33,265 bases of DNA from Spirochaetia bacterium (GCA_021736475.1 JAIPFV010000023.1:1-33265), one strand, 5' to 3'. Numbered from the stretch's first letter, positions 1 to 8,640 are shown. Notes: a model not told the origin generated them from the letters alone. Made by a program: numbers and translations.

Positions 1-1
1 C

Positions 2-1105
2 ATCGGCATTGAACTGTGTTCACGGGAGCGCATACTTGACCTGGAACCGAAGCTTTCAAGCGATGTAGTCGGAGGACTGCATGCCCCCGGAGGCGGAATT
101 ATAGAGCCTTACCGTTTTGTGTTTGCCCTGGTCGAATCGGCCCAGCACAACGGTGTGCGGCTAATTACCGATTTTGAGGTAAGCGGGGCCCACCATCGGG
201 AAGGGCTCTTTCAGATAGATTCAGCAGCCGGAGATACTATTTACTCCCGCTATGTAGTGAATGCTGCCGGCCTATATGCCGATCAAATCTCTCAAATTTT
301 CGGTGCCGAAGAGTACCGGATTACTCCCCGTAAGGGGGAGTACTACCTGCTGGACCGTATGACCAAGGCTTGTCCCGGAAAAGTCCTGTTTCCGGTGCCG
401 AACAGCGTTTCGAAGGGAATGCTGGTAATTCCCACTGTTGAGGGCACCGTGTTAGTGGGGCCAACCGCCGAGGACATTCATGAGAAGGACGACCTCTCAA
501 CCTCCAGCAGTAAACTTAAATCGATATTCGATTCGGCCAGACAGATGGTACCGAAGGTATCTACCAAGGATGTTATCACCGCTTTCTCGGGCCTGCGGCC
601 GGCACTACCCGAGGGTGACTTTTATATAGAGGCCAGCAGCAAGGTGCCCCACTTTATCCAGGTGGCCGGAATTCAGTCGCCGGGGCTCACCGCCGCACCA
701 GCAATAGGCGAATATGTAAAGGATATTCTGAAAGAGGAAGGGCTCACCCTGCAGGAGCGAAACGACTACGACCCGAATGTACAGAGAGTACCCCGCATCC
801 GGAATAAGAGTGCCTATGACATCGACGAACTAATTAAAGAGAACCGGGCTTACGGAAATATAATCTGCCGCTGCGAGAACATCTCCGAGGCGGAAATCAT
901 AGAGGCCATTCGGCGAGGGCACGACACCCTCGATGGAATTAAGTTTTTCACCCGCTCGGGAATGGGACGCTGTCAAGGCGGATTCTGTACCGGTAAGATA
1001 ATTGAAATAATTATGCGGGAGACTGGAAAAACCTACAGCGAAGTAACAAAGCGCGGAAAACAGAGTACGGTCATTTGGAGATCCTTATGCGAACAGAACA
1101 AATAG
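2..1105 (+). CDS. GlpA-like FAD-dependent glycerol-3-phosphate dehydrogenase, 5'-truncated by window edge
   Basis: The reading frame is open from base 2, so the N-terminus with the FAD dinucleotide-binding motif lies outside the window; 367 residues are visible. The visible part has DAO-family features: the NAAGLYAD segment (about visible residues 87-94) and the IQSPGLTAAPAIG segment near the end of the oxidoreductase domain. It ends in a BFD-like [2Fe-2S] domain with CRCEN followed by GRCQGGFC (Cys-X-Cys and Cys-X4-Cys). This is the layout of anaerobic GlpA-type enzymes, which oxidise sn-glycerol-3-phosphate to dihydroxyacetone phosphate. It overlaps the next gene by 19 nt. The following FAD protein and DUF1667 protein match the order known from Thermotoga (TM1430-TM1433 region) and many Firmicutes. 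Substrate is inferred from family and neighbours; another alpha-hydroxy substrate is possible. Confidence 0.85.
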   Translation: MGIELCSRERILDLEPKLSSDVVGGLHAPGGGIIEPYRFVFALVESAQHNGVRLITDFEVSGAHHREGLFQIDSAAGDTIYSRYVVNAAGLYADQISQIFGAEEYRITPRKGEYYLLDRMTKACPGKVLFPVPNSVSKGMLVIPTVEGTVLVGPTAEDIHEKDDLSTSSSKLKSIFDSARQMVPKVSTKDVITAFSGLRPALPEGDFYIEASSKVPHFIQVAGIQSPGLTAAPAIGEYVKDILKEEGLTLQERNDYDPNVQRVPRIRNKSAYDIDELIKENRAYGNIICRCENISEAEIIEAIRRGHDTLDGIKFFTRSGMGRCQGGFCTGKIIEIIMRETGKTYSEVTKRGKQSTVIWRSLCEQNK

Positions 1106-2355
1106 ATGCCCTAGTAATCGGCGGTGGGGCTGCCGGAATGTCTGCAGCCGCAACCATCTCGGCGGCCGATTTTTCCACAGCATTGGTCGAGCGGGAGGAT
1201 GAGCTGGGAGGCGTGCTTTTGCAGTGTATCCATAACGGATTCGGCTTGCACGAGTTTAAAGAGGAGCTGACCGGCCCTGAATATGCAGAACGCTGGGTTC
1301 GCAAAATAGAACAATCCGAGGTAAAAACTTTCTGCGGTACCACAGTAATGGAAATGAACCTTCTGGAAGACGGACGGAAGGAGTGTTTTGGCTACTCTCC
1401 TCAGCACGGTGTGATCAAATTTGTCACCCGTACGGTGGTTCTTACCATGGGATGCCGCGAGCGGAACCGCGGAAATGTAATGATTCCCGGTACCCGCCCC
1501 GCCGGGGTCTACACCGCCGGCCTTGCCCAGCGCCTGGTGAACATGAACGGCTACATACCCGGAAAAGAGGTAGTAATTGTCGGCTCGGGGGATATCGGGC
1601 TTATTATGGCCCGCCGCATGCAGTGGGTCGGCAGCAAGGTTCATGCAGTAGTCGAAATTCAGCCGTACCCCTCCGGTTTAACCCGAAATATTTCTCAGTG
1701 TCTGAACGACTTTAAGATCCCCTTATACCTTAGTCATGTGGTTTCTAAAATCTACGGCAAGGAACGGGTTGAAGCGGTCGATATTACCCCGCTAAAAAAC
1801 GGGGTACCCGACCACGAGCAGACATTTCAGATTAAATGCGATACCTTGCTGCTGTCAGTAGGGCTGATACCGGAAAACGAGCTCTCGAAGCAGGTGGGAA
1901 TCGAACTGAACCCGCTGACCAATGGACCGACCGTAGACAGCATGCTGATGACCTCGATCGAGGGTGTTTTCTCCGCCGGAAATGTTCTGCATGTGCATGA
2001 TTTAGTCGACTTTGTCAGTGCGGAGGCCCGTTTAGCCGGGGAGAATGTAATTGATTATCTGAAGGGAGTAAAGCCGGACAGGGAACTTCCCATCAAACCG
2101 GGCGCAAATATTCGTTACATCAACCCAACCCGCATCAATCCGGATGTGAACAGCGAAATCTATATGCGGCCTCTGGTGGTCTCTAACAATGCCAGGCTGA
2201 AAATAATGGTCAACGGCGAAGTAGTGAAACAACAGAAAAAGCCCCATGTCCAGCCCAGCGAAATGATAAAACTCAAAATCAGCCCTAAATTTTTCAAGGA
2301 TGTTGAACTTACACCAGATTCAAGAGTGGAGGTAACACTACAGGATGAGCCCTGA
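1087..2355 (+). CDS. NAD(P)/FAD-dependent oxidoreductase, partner of GlpA-like dehydrogenase
   Basis: This is a 422-residue pyridine-nucleotide-disulfide-oxidoreductase-fold flavoprotein. An N-terminal FAD motif (ALVIGGGAAGMSAAA, residues 8-22) is followed by the family segment MGCRERNRGNVMIPGTRP, a second dinucleotide-binding motif (VVIVGSGDIGLIMARR) and a C-terminal GVFSAGNVLHVHDLVDFV segment that closes over FAD. I chose ATG 1087 because GGAG at 1077-1080 sits six bases upstream; the longer TTG start at 1075 has no ribosome-binding site. In GlpA-like/FAD/DUF1667 clusters this protein is thought to pass electrons from the dehydrogenase to a carrier; the acceptor is not shown by the sequence. 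It overlaps both neighbours and is clearly co-translated with them. Confidence 0.88.
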   Translation: MRTEQIDALVIGGGAAGMSAAATISAADFSTALVEREDELGGVLLQCIHNGFGLHEFKEELTGPEYAERWVRKIEQSEVKTFCGTTVMEMNLLEDGRKECFGYSPQHGVIKFVTRTVVLTMGCRERNRGNVMIPGTRPAGVYTAGLAQRLVNMNGYIPGKEVVIVGSGDIGLIMARRMQWVGSKVHAVVEIQPYPSGLTRNISQCLNDFKIPLYLSHVVSKIYGKERVEAVDITPLKNGVPDHEQTFQIKCDTLLLSVGLIPENELSKQVGIELNPLTNGPTVDSMLMTSIEGVFSAGNVLHVHDLVDFVSAEARLAGENVIDYLKGVKPDRELPIKPGANIRYINPTRINPDVNSEIYMRPLVVSNNARLKIMVNGEVVKQQKKPHVQPSEMIKLKISPKFFKDVELTPDSRVEVTLQDEP

Positions 2356-2719
2356 TAAAAATACAAAAGAGATGATCTGTATTGTCTGCCCGGTCGGCTG
2401 TCACCTCCAGGTGACCACCGACGGAGAGGAAGTCAAGGTCACCGGAAACCGCTGCTCCCGGGGCGAGGAATACGCCCGCGAAGAGATGCTGTCCCCTAAG
2501 CGGGTAGTAACCGCTACCTGCCGCTTGGAAGACCCGCAGCATCCGCGGCTGCCGGTAAAAACCGATGCGCCCCTGCCCTTTGAGCAGATTGAAGAGCTCC
2601 TGGCCGAGGTATATTCCCTTTCGGTAAAGCCTCCGGTAAAGGTAGGTCAGGTATTAATCGAAGACTTTGCTGCAACCGGGGTAAACCTGGTATCCTCCAG
2701 GACGATTCAAACTCAGTGA
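2345..2719 (+). CDS. DUF1667 small cysteine-rich protein of the glycerol-3-phosphate dehydrogenase cluster
   Basis: This 124-residue soluble protein has an N-terminal Cys cluster (C12, C15, C19 in ICIVCPVGCH, plus C37 in GNRCSRGEEYA), followed by the conserved stretch around SPKRVVTATCRL. This is the DUF1667 signature. The Cys spacing suggests a metal or Fe-S site, but the family's biochemical role is not settled; a role as electron-transfer or assembly partner of the two preceding flavoproteins is inference from conserved linkage. The ATG overlaps the previous gene by 11 nt, and GGAGGT at 2328-2333 serves as a rather distant Shine-Dalgarno. It ends the + strand operon and overlaps the convergent gene on the - strand by 7 nt (2713-2719), with no visible terminator between them. 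Confidence 0.85.
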   Translation: MSPDKNTKEMICIVCPVGCHLQVTTDGEEVKVTGNRCSRGEEYAREEMLSPKRVVTATCRLEDPQHPRLPVKTDAPLPFEQIEELLAEVYSLSVKPPVKVGQVLIEDFAATGVNLVSSRTIQTQ

Positions 2720-4125
2720 GTGCGGATTTCGAAGTGGGTGGCCGCAAGGTCCGCATACAGTTCGGTACTATGTGCACCCTTGTGCCACCGAATGCGGACT
2801 ATGTGGTCGGGGCTCGGCAGCAGCTCATAGCTGCCCTCGAAGGCCAGGCATTCGTTTCTGAATTTCATCAGATCGAACAGCCGTTTTACCACCGGCCGCT
2901 GCACCTCTGCGGCAATCTCCTCAAGGCTGTAGTTATGGCGGTTTATATTGCGGCCCATCTGGGTTTTCTCTACCAATTCAATATCGTTTTTTCCGGCTAA
3001 TGCCCCCACATAGTACACCTGCGGAATCCCGGGGGTGAAAAACTGCAGCGCCCTGGCCAACAGATAGGCGTCGTCATCTTCACCCAGGGCCGAGTAATAG
3101 GTACAGTTAATTTGATAGACATCAAGATTCTGATACTTGGCGGTGTTGTAAATTCGCTTTACGTTAGCCCCTTTGCTGTACACATTCTCCTTGGTTCGCT
3201 CCATTTCCTCTTCCGACATCAAATCGTACACATCGACCACACCTATCCCGTCGTGGGTGTCCAGAGTGGTAAATTGGTTTCGCGGGCAGATAGAAAGCCA
3301 GCGCTTCAAATTCCGGGCATCACCATCGTACAAAGCCTGCAGTACCAGCATCGGCAGGGCAAAATCGTACACCGGATACCCGTGCTCGGCAATGCGTTTC
3401 TGCATACTGTAGTGCTCATGAACCTCCGGCAGCAGAACTTCCCCGCAATCGCGAATACAACTATGTGCAAAAGAGAGGTGTTCCCACACCTCCGGCTCTA
3501 CAAAAAAGCAGTTGGTACCGGGTTTTTTGGTGGTGTAGGCAAAGGCGTCCAGTCGAATCATATTCGCACCGTGACCACACAGATTCTGCAGGAACTCACG
3601 TATCAGACTTCTAGTACTAGGGCTCTCTAAATCGAGATCAATCTGTTCAAAATCAAAGGTACACCAAATTTTTTCTTGGCTCCCGTCGGCAAACTCGACC
3701 TCCAAGTAGGGCGGCCGGGGCTTGCGGGTGTAAATCTTTTCCAAATCCTCGTCGGAGGGTTCCCCCTCCGGCCAAAAATCCTTAAAGCGAATAAACAGAC
3801 CGGCCCACTTTGACTCATCCTTCTTTTGAAGAAAATCCTGGAAGTACTCGGAACGCCTGGAAATGTGGTTTACCATCATATCTACCATCAGATCATAGTC
3901 GCGGGCAATTGCTTCAACATCCTCCCAGCTTCCGAGACGGGGGTCGACCTCGTTGTAGGTTAGTGGAGCAAAACCACGGTCCCCGGAAGATGGGTAAAAG
4001 GGAAGCAGATGCACCCCTCCAAACAGGTTGGGCAGGTACTGAGCAAGGGCGGAACGAAGTTCGGTTAAGTTCCCACCTAAACCATCAGCATAAGTAATTA
4101 ACTGGCAGGCGTTACGGATCGGCAT
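2713..4125 (-). CDS. GH13_18 phosphorylase (sucrose phosphorylase or sucrose 6'-phosphate phosphorylase type)
   Basis: This 470-residue cytoplasmic (beta/alpha)8 enzyme of glycoside hydrolase family 13 subfamily 18 phosphorolyses an alpha-glucoside to alpha-glucose-1-phosphate. Catalytic residues align with Bifidobacterium sucrose phosphorylase: nucleophile D193 (MIRLDAFAY), acid/base E234 (LLPEVHEHY), transition-state stabiliser D292 (LDTHDGIGVVD), and -1 site residues D49 (SGDRGFAP), H87 (MVNHISRRS) and R396 (NINRH). The acceptor loops differ: IYTRKPRPPYLEVEF (131-145) and SKGANVKRIYNTAKY are basic, as I remember for the sucrose 6'-phosphate phosphorylases, so a phosphorylated or acidic acceptor (sucrose-6'-phosphate, glucosylglycerate) is as likely as free sucrose. 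AAGAGG (4131-4136) precedes the ATG. It lies 47 nt downstream of the GT-A-like gene, probably in one operon. Family certain; substrate open. Confidence 0.9.
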   Translation of the reverse strand: MPIRNACQLITYADGLGGNLTELRSALAQYLPNLFGGVHLLPFYPSSGDRGFAPLTYNEVDPRLGSWEDVEAIARDYDLMVDMMVNHISRRSEYFQDFLQKKDESKWAGLFIRFKDFWPEGEPSDEDLEKIYTRKPRPPYLEVEFADGSQEKIWCTFDFEQIDLDLESPSTRSLIREFLQNLCGHGANMIRLDAFAYTTKKPGTNCFFVEPEVWEHLSFAHSCIRDCGEVLLPEVHEHYSMQKRIAEHGYPVYDFALPMLVLQALYDGDARNLKRWLSICPRNQFTTLDTHDGIGVVDVYDLMSEEEMERTKENVYSKGANVKRIYNTAKYQNLDVYQINCTYYSALGEDDDAYLLARALQFFTPGIPQVYYVGALAGKNDIELVEKTQMGRNINRHNYSLEEIAAEVQRPVVKRLFDLMKFRNECLAFEGSYELLPSPDHIVRIRWHKGAHSTELYADLAATHFEIRTH

Positions 4126-4142
4126 AAAAACCTCTTATCTTA

Positions 4143-4171
4143 TTTTATCTCAAGTCTTTTTATCTCACGTC
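4143..4171. repeat. Imperfect 15-bp tandem duplication in the intergenic gap
   Basis: TTTTATCTCAAGTC at 4143-4156 is followed after one T by TTTTATCTCACGTC at 4158-4171, 13 of 14 bases identical. It fills most of the 47-nt gap between the GT-A-like gene and the GH13_18 gene. It may be a replication-slippage duplication or a paired binding site; nothing else in the sequence decides. Confidence 0.6.
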
Positions 4172-4172
4172 A

Positions 4173-6092
4173 TTATAAAAGATTGAAGATCTTTTTCAAC
4201 CTGTGGCCATCGGCCGACTCGACATGCTTTACAAATAGGCTCCATTGAGCCCGCTCACGCCGGTACTCGGCATCTACCTCTCCACGGTCAATTCTGTCCT
4301 CAAGATCAAGTAATTCAGCAAGCCCCTGTTCAATTATGTACCCGGCGGCGGACTCATTAGCGTGTATCGCAAACTCACAAGCCTTCAACAGGCTAGCAAA
4401 TGTAGCCTGAGCCCGGGCCAGCTCACCGGCAAACACACCCGGCATCGGATCTATCTGTTCCTTTACTTCCAGCATGCCGGCCAGCCGCTGAAAAATAATC
4501 AGCCGGTACATATCGCCTATAAAACGGGTTGCAGCGGTCTTTTTTTCCGCTCCAGAAACAGCTGATTTGTAATGTGCTATTCGGAGGTCCGGATGAAACA
4601 CCGCCCGGATGCCATAGGGCAGTCCGGAGAAATAGAACTGCTGGTCCTCTGCCCGCCCAACCCAGGAAAAGGTGAAAGGAAGTGCATGCTGCAATCCATG
4701 ATTGCTGATTCCATAGCCACCACCTTTTACAACCGGATGGGAAATCCCCGCTTCAAGGGAATTTATGCTGTTATACAGGGCAGTCATACGGCCGTGGGCA
4801 AAGGATTTCTGGAAGAACATATTCGGTCCGGTCCAGGTATTGGGTATGGCCACATCCGGAGCTCTCATCGCCTTGGGGTAGCCGAGTTTATCGATATCGG
4901 TGCTGTTCATGTACTCACCTTCATTCACCGCCAACTCTACCGCACGACCCTGCCAATCCTCGGCTTCGCCCCCCCAATAGGGGTGACAGAGGGTTTGAAA
5001 CCAGGTAAGACCGGTTGCCTCATACAAGTTTCGGCTGCGGATCCCCTCATCAGTATCAAGCTTAAATCCGGCTCTGATATTGTGGGTCTTCTCCAATATT
5101 AACTGTGAGTATTTTAGAGCATTAAAATGACGTCCGTACTTTCCGAAAACAGAAAAAACCTCCAGAGGATCATCCGTGGCGCCCGCTGACGTGGCGGCTG
5201 TGGCGCTGCCCGCTTGCATGGCCCCCGGGGCTTCTCCTAATGATGATAAAAGCTCAGCTTTGAGCCCGCGGACCCGCTCTTCTGTGAGTACCAGTACCTG
5301 CAGGTGATGGTACTGCTTCTCCTTCAACAGCCATTCTATCCAGCGGCCGGCCGGTTTATCCAAGCCGGCGTGGGTAACCGAGACCGACAGCAGTACCGGA
5401 ATCCGATAGTCGGCAGGCAGAACTCCCTGCTGCTTCTCGAAAGCCGCATCGCCTTCCAGCTCCTGCAGGCAGGATACCAGCTCGTGATGGCTATCTTCTT
5501 CATACAATGGTACCGGGTGATCGTAATCGGCTACCTTCTCGCCGGGTTTTGTGCGCAGTTCTTTTACCAGGCTTTTAAATTGAGCAGGAAGCCCCTTCAG
5601 CTCGGCGGCACTCTCCTCCGGAAGGGTGTACAAAGCGTTCAGCTGCAGCACTACTTCCGTGGCTTTGATAGGCTCAGGATTCGCGCGCAGGTTGCTAAGC
5701 TTCCAGCGGGGCAGAATTTCACGGTCATCGAGCTCGAGTTCGGGCATCCAGACCTTGGATATCGCCTCGGCCAGTAGTTCCTGATTCACTCCGCTTTCAA
5801 ACAGTTCCAGCACCCCATCGACCTTTTCGGCCTGTTCCGGCCGGGAGTAATAACGCAGAAAATTTTCCACTCCCCGCCGCAGGAACTCTTCAAGAGGAGT
5901 TTCGGCCCGATTTTCCTGATACCGATACGAACCGCCGGCGATAGTGCGCATTAGGTCGATCACTGGACGCAGCTGTGCAGATGCTGCAGCCTTGTCAAGT
6001 GATATCCGAGACAGACCGCGCTGCTGCGAAGTGCCGATAATTGCCTCAGTGGTAAATGCCAACAGGCGCCCCGCTTTTCCAAACCTATTCAT
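4173..6092 (-). CDS. Conserved large protein, predicted divergent GT-A-fold glycosyltransferase
   Basis: I do not recognise a named family. The 639-residue protein has no signal peptide or membrane segment. The first 220 residues look helical. From about 231 on there are glycosyltransferase-A-like landmarks in the right order: a hydrophobic first strand (IPVLLSVSVTHAG, 231-243), a second strand (LQVLVLTEE, 264-272), a donor-loop-like segment GKYGRHFNALKYSQLILEK (317-335, compare GKxxALNxGL in GT2 proteins), then FKLDTDE (343-349) as a candidate DxD metal site, and AEDQQF (481-486) resembling the ED acid motif, followed by FHPDLRIAHYK. An Ala/Thr/Ser-rich linker lies at about 289-308. I moved the start from TTG 6125 to ATG 6092, preceded by a very purine-rich stretch (GGAGAGGGGGAGG) that serves as Shine-Dalgarno. 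It is upstream of, and probably cotranscribed with, the GH13_18 phosphorylase. The fold call is inference. Confidence 0.5.
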   Translation of the reverse strand: MNRFGKAGRLLAFTTEAIIGTSQQRGLSRISLDKAAASAQLRPVIDLMRTIAGGSYRYQENRAETPLEEFLRRGVENFLRYYSRPEQAEKVDGVLELFESGVNQELLAEAISKVWMPELELDDREILPRWKLSNLRANPEPIKATEVVLQLNALYTLPEESAAELKGLPAQFKSLVKELRTKPGEKVADYDHPVPLYEEDSHHELVSCLQELEGDAAFEKQQGVLPADYRIPVLLSVSVTHAGLDKPAGRWIEWLLKEKQYHHLQVLVLTEERVRGLKAELLSSLGEAPGAMQAGSATAATSAGATDDPLEVFSVFGKYGRHFNALKYSQLILEKTHNIRAGFKLDTDEGIRSRNLYEATGLTWFQTLCHPYWGGEAEDWQGRAVELAVNEGEYMNSTDIDKLGYPKAMRAPDVAIPNTWTGPNMFFQKSFAHGRMTALYNSINSLEAGISHPVVKGGGYGISNHGLQHALPFTFSWVGRAEDQQFYFSGLPYGIRAVFHPDLRIAHYKSAVSGAEKKTAATRFIGDMYRLIIFQRLAGMLEVKEQIDPMPGVFAGELARAQATFASLLKACEFAIHANESAAGYIIEQGLAELLDLEDRIDRGEVDAEYRRERAQWSLFVKHVESADGHRLKKIFNLL

Positions 6093-6368
6093 TCCGCCCT
6101 CCCCCTCTCCTATTTTTTTAAGCAAGTTTAGATTTAAGTTTACATTAAAAAAGAGGTTAGGCCCTCGATGCTAAAAAGTCAACAATACAAGCAGTTATCC
6201 CAGGGCACAAGTACACCGGTAAGCAGCGGTGAAGCGGATGACCGATCAAAAAAACGTTTCCCATAACAATTATTTTGTTAAATAAGTGAATTTTCCTGCA
6301 TTTCCACCTGAAACAGCCATTCAATTGATTTTCAAATTGCATATTTTACCGTTATAGTGGTTGGTGAT
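6093..6368. other. Divergent intergenic region (276 bp)
   Basis: This AT-rich spacer separates the minus-strand GT-A-like gene from the plus-strand HD-GYP-like gene and must hold both promoters. On the minus strand TTGACT is followed 17 nt later by TAACCT, a weak candidate promoter. A small inverted repeat (CACCG/CGGTG, 8-nt loop) is present. No tRNA, riboswitch or convincing small ORF was found. Confidence 0.4.
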
Positions 6369-7799
6369 ATGAAGTATATATCAGTTGCCAAAGCCATCGA
6401 TCAAGATGAGAGACTCATTTCCCTGCTGGCACAGGAAGAAGAACCGGTGCTGTGCGTAAATGAGGATGCATCCAAGCAAAAAAAAATAAGTTTTCGAGCC
6501 CTTTACGATAACAACCGGCAGTTCTGGGACACCCCTACCACCTCCTGGAACTATCTGCTGCCCGTACTGCGAGTCAGAGACCTCCTGGCTGCCCTCCGGG
6601 AGAACCCGGACAACTACCACTTTTATACTTCTACTCATGATGGAGACTCCCAAACGGTGACTTCCGACACAACAGACAAAACAGATGGAGGCAGAATAGA
6701 AATTGTTCAAGTAAGCATACCGCCAAACTTCGGCTCCCACTACAGCAGCATTCAGTCAATGCCAAAGGATGGAAAGCTTGAGCTTATTGATGAGCACAAC
6801 AATTCATTAAAGGAGCTTCTGAGTCAGGAAGAGCGGAGTATAGAGGCAGTCTCTGATGCATTGAATAAATCTGCCACCGACGTATCTCTGATTAATAAAA
6901 GCATTCTCGAGAAGGCCCTGGAGATGAGCAACGAAGAGGCCCAGGTGTTTTCTCAGGAACTGGTTGATAAAACCCGTGAAATGGTGCGCAGCTCGACCAC
7001 TTTGATCGATGAAACGGTACTGCAGGATGAAATGTTCGATGCCCTGGTATCTACCTCCAACGGGACCGTTGTCCAGCATATGACCCGCACTTACGTGCGG
7101 AGTGTCTCCTTTCTTATGTTTTACAATAAGAAGATCCTTAACTCCAGCCTGCCGAATCGACTTCGCATCATTTTTAGAAAGCGTTATCATTCTTATTACA
7201 AACAACTGTTGCCGCATCTGCACCCGGATGATGTGGTCCTTGAACGGGTTTTCCATTCAGGGATGCAGGCTATTTCAACCCAACAAATACACAATTTTGC
7301 CACCGGCTTTCTGCTGCATGATATCGGTAAAACAAAAGATATTGATTACCATGAGGGAACTGAAGCCTATGACCGCGAGAAGATTGTTGACCATGTGCGT
7401 CAGGGGTATTTGGCGGTGGTCAATAAGACTGCCTATCCAGTTGAATCAGGAATTATTACAGGCTACCATCATGAGTACTACGGCCACCCTAGCGGCTACG
7501 GCTTTTTCCGGGCCCAATACAGCAAACATTTGAAACAGCATCCCCGTCAACATTATAACTATCTGATTAGTTTCACAGTAAAACCGGTACTCTCTTTTCA
7601 AACCATGGCCTTCTTCCCCGCCAAATTACTGGAGATAATCGATGTGTTCGACGCCCTTACCGATCCCAATCGAGTATACAAAAAGCCGCTCACTACTGAA
7701 GAGGCCTTAGATTTAATGCAAAAGCAGTTCGTGGAGGAGAACCTTAAATTGGATCCGATTCTGCTGGATCTTTTCATGGAATACCAGAGGTCTGCCTAA
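6369..7799 (+). CDS. HD-GYP-like phosphohydrolase domain protein (possible c-di-GMP phosphodiesterase)
   Basis: This is a 476-residue soluble protein. The N-terminal 150 residues carry no domain I recognise and include a low-complexity Asp/Thr-rich stretch at about 88-108. Residues 150-225 are predicted helical. The C-terminal 180 residues hold an HD-GYP-like metal site: LLHDIGKTKDID (HD at 317-318), DHVRQGY, YHHEYYGHPSGYG (HHE at 367-369) and KLLEIIDVFDALTDPNRVYKKPLT. The order HDIGK, HxxxG, HHE and DxFDALT is that of HD-GYP c-di-GMP phosphodiesterases, but the defining GYP triplet is replaced (PSGYG), so nucleotide specificity is uncertain. I prefer ATG 6369 over GTG 6357; neither has a strong Shine-Dalgarno. 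It is followed by three envelope-glycoconjugate genes on the same strand. Confidence 0.75.
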   Translation: MKYISVAKAIDQDERLISLLAQEEEPVLCVNEDASKQKKISFRALYDNNRQFWDTPTTSWNYLLPVLRVRDLLAALRENPDNYHFYTSTHDGDSQTVTSDTTDKTDGGRIEIVQVSIPPNFGSHYSSIQSMPKDGKLELIDEHNNSLKELLSQEERSIEAVSDALNKSATDVSLINKSILEKALEMSNEEAQVFSQELVDKTREMVRSSTTLIDETVLQDEMFDALVSTSNGTVVQHMTRTYVRSVSFLMFYNKKILNSSLPNRLRIIFRKRYHSYYKQLLPHLHPDDVVLERVFHSGMQAISTQQIHNFATGFLLHDIGKTKDIDYHEGTEAYDREKIVDHVRQGYLAVVNKTAYPVESGIITGYHHEYYGHPSGYGFFRAQYSKHLKQHPRQHYNYLISFTVKPVLSFQTMAFFPAKLLEIIDVFDALTDPNRVYKKPLTTEEALDLMQKQFVEENLKLDPILLDLFMEYQRSA

Positions 7800-7902
7800 G
7801 CTCTCAGACCTTCCCTGTACAGCATTACCGCTGTCATTTACGCTTTCTCTGGAATTTTTAACAAAACTTGACTACAATTACTTTTTAACAAGAGGACTAT
7901 AC

Positions 7903-8640
7903 ATGAACTATATATGCTTAGCAGCAGGCAAGGGCACCCGTTTTAACGGGCTTGGGGTGTATCTGCAAAAATGCATGTACCCCATCGGCGGTATTCCTTT
8001 TCTCCGCTTTTCGATTGAAAACCTTATCTCTTCATCGGTGTTTGATGAACAGAGCGACTCAATTACCCTGGTAGTCGGCCACCTGTCCCATCAGATCAAA
8101 GCATACTTTGGTACGTCATTTAAGGGTGCCCGCATACGCTATGTGGAGCAAGGGGAGGCCTCCGGCACCGGTCACGCGGTACTCCAAGCCTATCGCAGCG
8201 TCCCTTTTAGTGAGTGGGCACTAGTCTGGCTGGCCGACGGATATGTTCCGACCCACATATTCGAACAGGTGACCCGTTCCCCCTCCAATGCAGCCCTCAC
8301 AGTTGCATCGCATGTATGCGAGCATGCTCACGGTGAGCGAGTTTCGATTAACTCTGAAAAAACTCACATTACCCGGGCATGGCAGGGAAAAAGTGAATAT
8401 GTGGACATAGGGGTGTGGAAAGTACCCGTTTCAATTATGGATGCAATGCTCAGCCATAAAACCGACGAGCACCGCTATTTACCAGTTGTAGAAGAGGCCC
8501 TTCAGGAAGGTTTGATAGTCGATGCAGTGCGGGCTGAAGAATGGGTCCACCTGGGCGGGACCGAGCCAAGCGTGATAGCTAATTTAAAGGCAGTCACAAC
8601 CCGCTTACTGGAAGAAGTCAAAGATTCGGAGCGTACATGA
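7903..8640 (+). CDS. Sugar nucleotidyltransferase (NTP_transferase family)
   Basis: This 245-residue cytoplasmic enzyme is expected to make an NDP-sugar from NTP and a sugar-1-phosphate. The N-terminus CLAAGKGTRF (residues 5-14) is the nucleotide-binding signature. GEASGTGHAVLQAY is the base and sugar contact loop, and WLADGYV carries the Asp that binds metal. There is no C-terminal left-handed beta-helix, so it is a single-domain pyrophosphorylase. The usual KPxxP segment after the signature is QKCMYPIGG here, a variant. AGAGGA at 7891-7896 lies six bases before the ATG. Its stop overlaps the start of the glycosyltransferase gene (ATGA at 8637-8640), so translational coupling is likely and the two probably serve one pathway. 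Which sugar and which nucleotide cannot be read from the sequence. Confidence 0.85.
   Translation: MNYICLAAGKGTRFNGLGVYLQKCMYPIGGIPFLRFSIENLISSSVFDEQSDSITLVVGHLSHQIKAYFGTSFKGARIRYVEQGEASGTGHAVLQAYRSVPFSEWALVWLADGYVPTHIFEQVTRSPSNAALTVASHVCEHAHGERVSINSEKTHITRAWQGKSEYVDIGVWKVPVSIMDAMLSHKTDEHRYLPVVEEALQEGLIVDAVRAEEWVHLGGTEPSVIANLKAVTTRLLEEVKDSERT

Noticed and set aside
1383-1715. 110-codon plus-strand frame inside the FAD oxidoreductase gene
   Set aside because: It is an out-of-frame shadow of a gene with clear motifs.
6160-6185. Attenuator-like GAGG-GCCTAA-CCTC hairpin with T-run on the minus strand
   Set aside because: A four-base-pair stem is too weak to call as a terminator.
6157-6342. 61-codon open frame on the minus strand in the divergent intergenic region
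   Set aside because: No ribosome-binding site, no recognisable protein features, and it covers the place where the promoters must lie.
7868-7905. Promoter TTGACT before the nucleotidyltransferase gene
   Set aside because: No acceptable -10 at 16-18 bp; the gene may be read from the upstream HD-GYP-like gene.
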